DNA of 64,000 nt from Ianthella basta (Eukaryota > Porifera > Demospongiae > Verongiida > Ianthellidae). The DNA lies in assembly GCA_964019415.1 (NCBI GenBank), contig OZ025877.1, positions 5,022,742-5,086,741 of the forward strand, in the 5' to 3' direction. The position numbers were made by a program, and so were the translations under genes. Of the stretch, positions 57,485 through 64,000 are shown in pieces. The stretch's first letter is position 1. Every line of letters starts with the position of its first letter. Under the pieces are notes generated by a model. The model was given only the letters and a program-made list of their open reading frames with translations, did no database searches and was not told where the DNA came from.

Positions 57485-58480
57485 TGTGGTCTCCGTGTTT
57501 CCCTCAGACGCGCACCCCGTGCTGCACTGATGCAGACTCGTCTTTTGTCTTAGATCCCTATGGGCACATCAGCCAGTGATCACCATTGGCGGGGAAGTGG
57601 GGACTGAGAATGGGAAGAAAGGAGTAAACACAGTGACTTTGATCGGAGGACATGTGGTCTATCAACTGTAGAAGCTTATGCACGAGAGCGGTAGCAAGCT
57701 CAACTGATCCTGCATCACCTAAGTTACTTCTTAGGGGCTTCCTCATGGTCACACATGTGCATAGCTCATCTTTGGCCTGCCCTGTGCTTGTGCCTAGTTA
57801 CTGCAGAGCACAGGACAAGTATGCTGTAAAGGGTCTCCTGATGGCAGCCATGCATTTCATCCAAACATGCTCTCCACAATTATAATGTGGGAATGCAAAT
57901 TTGAAATGCTTGTCCAGTAATGTGATACCTGTGTTGATACAACAGCCAGAGTTCTGCTTGCCGAACACATGGAGTCCACTAAGCTTATTTCAGCTTGATC
58001 TTCCTGGTGGAATTCCAGTGGCTGCACATCATTTCGAATTATGTCTGGGCACAGTGTAGTATCTATTGTCTAAGCTACAGTTCATTGTCAAACGTACCAT
58101 TCACCAACATTCTGCATTTAGCTACCTTAGATCATCATCCAGTGCTCTCTAGATCTGGACCCTAGAAATGTCCAGAAATATTGCTTACACACTTCCATCT
58201 TGTGATTGCCATGAAAGAGACCACTTGCTATAGTAGACATGAATAAAATTCCTGCTTTTTGCAAATATCCATACGCAAATCCAGAACTTATCACATTCGC
58301 ACTTCACTAGAGTATTATTCTTTGCTGCCATGGGATATCTGGATACCTCCTTACCTGATTAACCCTAGCTGCCTCCTTCCTCACATTTGTGCAGACGGAT
58401 CCTTTCTGGAGTACTCTGTCATTTAGACTTCCTCAGAGCTGGAACTGATGTCATCATCACAGCAACTTATATGGTAAGAG
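57485..58480 (+). pseudogene. Homocysteine S-methyltransferase relic (exons 1 and 2)
   Basis: 57,487-57,645 matches exon 1 of the upstream gene (CTCCGTGTTTCCCTC, CAGCCAGTGATCACCAT, AAGAAAGGAGT), with stops and changes. 58,340-58,475 matches exon 2 together with flanking intron (ACCTGATTAACCCTAGCTGCC, CAGACGGATCC, GCAACTTATATGGTAAGAGC) but has lost about 45 bp of the exon. Retained intron sequence shows a DNA-level tandem duplication, not a processed copy. Exons 3-9 are not found downstream. Confidence 0.8.
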
Positions 58481-58611
58481 CTGGAGAGTCACTTAGTAAT
58501 GATGGAGCACTCACATAGTGCATATGCATACAACAACCGATAAAGCACTCAAGCATATTAAATGTACAATCATACATACTACTGAGTTCTGTATCATAAT
58601 TTATATTTTTG

Positions 58612-59215
58612 TTGACATGTTCTATCCGCCAATCAGGCTGTAGTAGGGGGCAACGTACTAAAGCAGGACCGTTGGCAACAGCATTTAGTTCCTTGATCTT
58701 CATAAGAGTGAGACAAAGAGAAGAAAGAAACTTCAGTCACATCAACCATCTGCGCAGCTCCAGTGAGTTTCATTGACTTATTCGACCTGTCCCTCGAGTC
58801 CGACCAAGACGCGTGGACCCTGGGCACTATAGTACTGAATGCCATTTAGATGGACAACAACAATTTATTAGTGGAAGATACTGATTGTCGTCCGGGCCTG
58901 AGATTCAGGCATTGTTCCTCACTGGAATGTAAAATCAGGAGACGACCATCAACATCAGCACCATTAATAATAGCAAGTACATGTTAATTAGGTACGCAAC
59001 TGCATGGCTAAAATGCACCAACCACCTCATGCAAATTCGCTAATATGGTGGTGCGTTCAGCCAATCAGATAATAATGTTTGTTGACACACTCTATCTACC
59101 AATTATATAGACTATAGTACATGCTATAGGTGGCGGCATACTAAAGCAGGACCATTGTCAACAGCATTCAGTCCCTAGCTTGATCTTTACAATAAGGCAA
59201 GGAGAGGCAACTTTA
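58612..59215. repeat. Diverged direct repeat pair
   Basis: 58,612-58,735 and 59,079-59,215 are homologous (CTAAAGCAGGACC.TTG.CAACAGCATT, CTTGATCTT). No coding function seen. Confidence 0.55.
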
Positions 59216-59555
59216 GTCACCACCTGTTTAGTATGGCAATTGGCAGCAAACAACTATACCTTATCTAAATTAAATGGTAAGTCCATATGTAGATGCATAA
59301 TATATATTATAGTTAAACACTGGAAATATGGTCTTGATTATATTGCAGACATGTTTACTAGAACTAGAATGTGTGATCGGCAACTGTCGGCTGTATACAA
59401 TTCAGAGGCAGAAACTTGCCACTATCAACTAGCCTGAGAACAGGTAGCCGGAGCCACTGCCATCCACTCACATCTACTAACTTACTTAGAAAGTTTCTAA
59501 GTATTTTGATCACTTCTGTTGACTAGTTGCATGGTTAACTGGTATGTACAACTAA

Positions 59556-59852
59556 GTGCAGCGTACAGAATACAGGCTAGAACTTATGAAGCATGTGCAC
59601 ATTGACTCGTATGGTGCATGCTTTCACAATGTACAGCAACTGGAAGGAGCAGGAACTGCTGGCAACAGAGATATTATTATGATACAAACTTCAAAGAAGT
59701 ACCAATTGATTGTCTCCTTTGAGAACACAATTCTTCCTGTGACTATAATTTCAGAGAAACTTTGTCTTATAGCTCTGGTGCCATACCAGTGTACTGGGGA
59801 CCTCCACTGATCTACTCCTGGGTACCAGGAAATCACTCCTTTAATGATGCAA
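59556..59852 (+). pseudogene. GT10 alpha-1,3-fucosyltransferase-like exon, frameshifted
   Basis: One frame reads HVHIDSYGACFHN, then YQLIVSFENTILPVTIISEKL. A second frame continues GAIPVYWGPPLIYSWVPGNHSFNDA. In GT10 fucosyltransferases these blocks follow each other directly (D.YG.C, FENS...YITEK, G..PVY.G.P...F.P...SFI.A). The frame change falls after LIAL near 59,775, so the exon is broken or carries a sequence error. No signal anchor or upstream exon was found. Confidence 0.6.
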
Positions 59853-60570
59853 GTACACACACACTAAAAGAACTGTATTGCTGAATATCTGATGCAAGTT
59901 GCTGAAGATGATGATTTGTTCAGGTTCCACAACAAATTTACAGATTGAGAAACGAGCCACAACTTCGACTATTCGCTCATTGAGGACGCATTTCAGTATA
60001 TTGTGACCATTTGGCTGACGAGCAGCTCTTACGAGAAGTTCTTACGTGTATCGTTCAGTTTGACTCCTTCAACGGCCGCGCACGACACCTGACAACTTTT
60101 TGTACTGGCGAAATCGACAACAATATCACCGAACGCTTCTTCCCTACAACTCTGAGTAGTTTGCAGCCTTCACTGTGGCTGCTTCGTTTTCTGGTCCTGC
60201 TGGCCGTATAATCCAGAGCTCTAAAGTGGCTCTGATGATGTCATACATTCCGCACATTCCGTGGCAACCCGGGGAACTGGTGTCATGGTTCATTCTATTC
60301 TCCAATTATTTTATCCCCCGGGTAAAATAAACTAGGATACTCTATCCCCCAGGGCTAGTATGCCCTAGGATATCTTACCCCCCTTCAGTTTATTTTATCC
60401 CCCTGGGGGATATTCTATGCCAGTTTAGTCTATCCCTAGGGATGAGCTGTCCTAGTATAAACCATCCTTCAAGTTGACGACTGCATATCAAATATAGCAT
60501 CATTAAGTAAAAATCTACAATAAGTATAGACTTTAACATGGAGTGATCAAGAAAATATGTCAATGTTGGT
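59853..60570. other. Gene-free stretch with TATCCCC repeats
   Basis: 60,300-60,445 holds five or so copies, in both orientations, of a TATCCCCC/CCCTAGGATA module alternating with TTTATTTTA. No gene is supported; an open stretch at 60,011-60,211 has no recognisable motif. Confidence 0.5.
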
Positions 60571-60575
60571 ATATG

Positions 60576-60827
60576 TCAGACAGCACAGTAGTGCTGTCTA
60601 TGTAGGGATGGTGGTGGTTGTTTGTATGCTGTAATACAAACGGAAAGTCGCGCTACTCCTGAACAGTAGTGAGAAGCGACACAAGAAACCGCCTACAAGG
60701 AAGGGAGGCTGTACAGTATACAGAGGTAACCTTATTTCCACACGCGCGCGCGCCGTTGTGTAGAAAGCGTCGACACCTTTTTCCGTGTTTCGTCTTCTTA
60801 TCAGACAGCACGGTAGTGCTGTCTATG
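60576..60827. repeat. Element bounded by two direct hairpin repeats
   Basis: A ~27 bp hairpin (CAGACAGCAC...GTGCTGTCTATG) occurs at 60,576 and 60,801, with 200 bp between them homologous to 35,515-35,720. Solo hairpins lie at 37,409 and 45,983. It is non-coding. Confidence 0.65.
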
Positions 60828-60829
60828 TA

Positions 60830-61548
60830 TATATATATATATAATTGTTACATGAGGAAGCCATACATCAAAGCAAACTGCAGTGTGCTAATTTCGCATA
60901 ACGCCACTGTTTACGCTTTCACACCTCATAACACACTGTGTCGAGTGGGGCTCTTATTTGCTAACCCAATCACTTTTTAGCCTTAAACAAACGTTTTGTT
61001 TACTGCTTTAGCAAAATGCCTTTGATATTCATCACCTTGTGAACTTTCTCATGAACATTGGCTCTGGAATGATGAGTGCTTGACACTTGGAAGCATGGTC
61101 ATCACATAAATTTATGCCTAGCACACGTGTATTTTTATAGCAGTGACATGTAATTGTGCATGTAATGTCCTTAATGATAGAGAAACCAAGATTCCCTTTC
61201 CCGAGTTCACTTGATGGATCAAATTGAAAGTAGGTCTCGCCACTCCCAAGTTCTCCAGTCTTTTAAATCCTAGTACACTCTCTAAAAAGAAAGTTCTCCC
61301 TTCATACGCTGCTTGTAGGACTTCTAATCGTCTGCCCTAGTGCCGACTCAAGCGGCGCCGACGCTTTATTCAGTACGAGAGGCCGCTGACAGCCTTTTCT
61401 TGCGACGCTTCTCGCCTTTCGCCTTGTGCTCCGAGAAGAGCGTGTTCTCTGGTTTCCATAGTAACTTCAGTCAGATTCGTTCGGTAAATTCATTCGACAG
61501 CGAACGAATTCAAGCGCTAATCGCTGCTGTTTGAATCGTAACAAGTCA
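60830..61548. other. Intergenic, no gene seen
   Basis: An open stretch at 61,340-61,534 encodes 64 residues without a recognisable motif. Nothing else is supported. Confidence 0.4.
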
Positions 61549-61650
61549 GTTATAACACGGCCGCTCGGGCGCTTAGCTGATTTATTGCACTCGGGCGCTT
61601 CGCGCCCTCGTGTGATAAATCAGCCAGCGCCCTCGCGGCCATGTTATAAC
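61549..61650. mobile_element. Palindromic GC-rich foldback element
   Basis: About 102 bp with almost complete self-complementarity: GTTATAACACGGCCGC at one end and GCGGCCATGTTATAAC at the other, with GCTGATTTAT/ATAAATCAGC inside and a CGGGCGCTTCGCGCCC tip. A MITE-like cruciform. Confidence 0.8.
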
Positions 61651-61684
61651 TAGTACATGTACAGGACAGGTAGCTACAAGTGAT

Positions 61685-61830
61685 TCATGCTGTTGTGCTG
61701 TCCTTAAAAACAATGTCAGGGATGTTGACACAGGACTTGTGGTACCACACGTTGCAGGAAGGACAGTAGGCCATCTCCTCCTCCCAATCCTCCGGCAGCC
61801 TTACAAATGCAGTGTAGCTTGACTTGCAAT
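61685..61830 (-). pseudogene. PHD-like zinc-finger C-terminal scrap
   Basis: The minus strand encodes RLPEDWEEEMAYCPSC, WYHKSCVNIPDIV and a stop. The C..C...WYH..C spacing is PHD-like. The expected upstream CxC pair is only visible in another frame, so the copy looks broken. Such fingers often end transposon or chromatin proteins; the parent is unknown. Confidence 0.4.
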
Positions 61831-62863
61831 TTCGTTAGAGGCTTTGGCACTTTAATCTCCTTTGCTGGGATGGGTGACAGACATCTTTCCTAAACACATG
61901 TACTTTAGAAAGTGTGGGCATAGACGTGACTGGTCATACCTGTAATATAGAGCCACTTTTCTATTGGTCGACATTTCCCCTCCATTATGACGTCATATAT
62001 TTGATGTATGCTACTACAGTAGTGTTGTCCCTAAATGCATCTAGACACTTGCATTCTGGTGGATGATGGCATCTCAGCCAATAGTCCAAGTCTCTTAGCT
62101 TCTCCGGAGTGGTGCATTATGAAAGTCACACCTGTTGTATTGTGAAATTAATAAGCAATACCGTACGGCAAATCTGGCCGAACCATACGTCGGGCGAGAT
62201 GGTACAGCACAAGGGCTTTTGCAATTGCTGCTGCCAACCACCAGAACAGAACTACAGGTTGGTGAAAGACTGATAGGCTGACTGTAGTGGGGAATTGTGA
62301 ATCGGCGTGAAGCAAGGAAGCCAAGTTGCGAAATACAATTGCTGGTGCATTCTTCTCAAGTTCTAAACGAGCGAATGGCCCATTGCAACCCTCTTGGCGG
62401 GTGGTCGGTCAATCTCCAGCCAGAAAGTGATCCAAGAGAGGAATAGAGTGATGAATAGCTGAGCTTCGAGCCCTCGTCAATCACCAAAGCCAGAGCACAG
62501 CCACAGATGAATACTCACTCTTGCGTAAGTAAAGCTCCTTAAGCCAATGAATACTATTTACTGATTTGTATTACTTGCAGCTACTTGTTTTCGGTTTATT
62601 TCTTTCATTTTTATTTTGTGTACTCCAGCTCACATTACTTCTAGCTAGCTAACCTCTTATAGTGCACACCTTGCCAGACACTGTCTATCTCAGCATTGCT
62701 GTCCCCTGTATTGTGTCTGTGTCCGAGGTCACACCCTCATTGTCTTAGCAACATTATGTTTATCATTGTAAAGTTGAATAATAAAGGTCTTTCCAACACA
62801 AAAACAGGAATTCCTGCCAAACGCATCTGATTGGTCGAATAGGTGTGAACTAATCGTTACAGC
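61831..62863. other. Intergenic, no gene seen
   Basis: No frame or repeat I can support. Confidence 0.4.
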
Positions 62864-62920
62864 CGCTAGACCGTCCCTCCCAGCCATAAGCGCCCGGCGT
62901 TTAGATGGGACGGTCTAGCG
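62864..62920. repeat. Palindromic element related to 16,161-16,210
   Basis: Perfect 14-base arms CGCTAGACCGTCCC / GGGACGGTCTAGCG around a 29-base loop, followed by GAGCCAGACTA as in the 16 kb copy. Confidence 0.75.
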
Positions 62921-63012
62921 AGCCAGACTAAGTCTGACCAGACCCTAGGCCCTATATTCTCCGCGATTGCGCAATAAGGGAATAGGGGCTAGGGCGCGAG
63001 GATGGCTAGTCT

Positions 63013-63066
63013 CGAACCCAGACCCATTCGGCCATTTTATAAAATGGCGGAATGGGTCTGGGTTCG
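63013..63066. repeat. 54 bp inverted repeat without loop
   Basis: Two 27-base arms (CGAACCCAGACCCATTCGGC... and its complement) meet at TTTTATAAAA with one mismatch. A strong cruciform or transcript hairpin. Confidence 0.85.
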
Positions 63067-63704
63067 GGACAAGGCCGAGGCAGGGTAGTCTTCTGGTTAT
63101 CTCGTTGACACTCGACCCCAGATCTAGCCTGGATGCGGATATCAAGCATTGGGAAGAATAGAACGACGAGAATCACCTTGCAGTGAGTCAGCAATACCAG
63201 CGTGATAATGTAAGTTGCGTAATGTATGTGTCTTCATGTGTATCTAGAATAGCTATACGAGTGGGACGCTTGGCTCTCTGCCACTGCTTGGGCTATCGAC
63301 TTCAAACAATGACCAAATTATAGCTCTCGTCTAGCCTAATTGGCATCCATGTATCAGGACGGCTGATTGTCGCAGAGAGCGAGTGGCTTTTCTACAGTCA
63401 CAAGAATATTCGGAATGAGACAGCTTGTTCAGAATGGGGACACTTGGGTCTGGCGTCTCAGTTTTACACGGTCATGCATCTAACTCTCACGGCAGTTTGA
63501 ATTATGCTCCCATGGAACAACGTGGCTAATCCAGATTCAGTCCAGCTTCATCCCATTGTTAATCTGGATGAATGGTCCAGGGTTCTACTTCTCAGCAAAC
63601 TATAGGATATCAACTTCAAATGTGCTTGTAGCTCTTAAGGCTAATTTGTGTGTTTGTGAACAAATGATGTGTTTGTATTTCGGAGGTGAACTAGCATTTC
63701 TGAA

Positions 63705-63866
63705 TACAGTGAAACCTGTCTAAGACAGCCACCTGTGGGCCAGCGCTAACTGACCTTTTTAGAGAGGTGGCTGCTCTACAGAGGTAGACTGCAATGCTTT
63801 AGTGCTATTTGGGGCCAAAGACAGGCTGTTGTAACACAGTGACCATCTTAGACATGCTCCACTGTA
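63705..63866. mobile_element. MITE-like element, copy 2
   Basis: Opposite orientation to 26,719-26,895. Ends are TACAGTGAAACCTGTCTAAGA and its near complement finishing CACTGTA. Confidence 0.7.
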
Positions 63867-64000
63867 CTACTGTATTCACACATTTTGCTATCAGTAAGCA
63901 GTAGGAACCTTATAATGGAATGCCTGCAGAAGCCATAGCTACACCACTTTGAGATAACAAGTCATTCCCGATATCATGCAGACTATGGTTAGCGGGTGGA

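Noticed and set aside
61340-61534. 64-codon open frame
   Set aside because: No motif, no repeat copy and no splice context.

Overview
The window looks like a piece of an invertebrate genome, most likely a marine demosponge. This is inferred from gene content: NACHT-LRR receptors with a Death domain, an ankyrin-ROCO-Death protein, YHYH-domain secreted proteins, an Ig receptor, short introns with GT/AG boundaries, and Ty3/gypsy, Penelope-like and LINE retroelements. No species is assigned, and there are no bacterial operons, rRNA or CRISPR.

Region 1 (1-18,960). A YHYH gene copy (YHYH1, truncated), a 15-exon membrane-type NLR gene on the minus strand (NLR-A, 3,305-16,043) and a second YHYH copy (YHYH2, with a stop in its signal peptide). 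NLR-A carries a complete-looking 5.7 kb Ty3/gypsy element in one intron, a small foldback element beside a splice donor, and a 256 bp loss in its large NACHT exon that shifts the frame.

Region 2 (18,960-33,395). A block that interrupts the YHYH/NLR array. It holds two exons of an unrecognised gene, a single-exon 1,239-residue ankyrin-ROC/COR-Death protein, a six-exon Ig-type transmembrane receptor, two plus-strand exons of a TRP-like channel and a Penelope-like relic.

Region 3 (33,395-43,461). The better preserved NLR (NLR-C, 34,446-41,591), whose 15 exons keep one open frame of about 1,168 residues, and the intact YHYH3.

Region 4 (43,871-56,824). A nine-exon homocysteine S-methyltransferase gene on the plus strand, 334 residues. 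Its 6.7 kb fourth intron contains a compound Penelope-like element (one full copy plus an inverted truncated copy, with a 15 bp target duplication) nested inside a tandem repeat.

Region 5 (56,825-64,000). Gene-poor: relics of the methyltransferase exons 1 and 2, a broken GT10 fucosyltransferase-like exon, a PHD-like scrap, and many short palindromic elements.

Read together, the first 43 kb look like an innate-recognition cluster. Secreted or anchored YHYH proteins, membrane-tethered NLRs, a cytosolic ROCO-Death protein and an Ig receptor sit on one strand and were shaped by tandem duplication and retroelement insertion. The joint function is inference; the domains and exon structures are read from the sequence.
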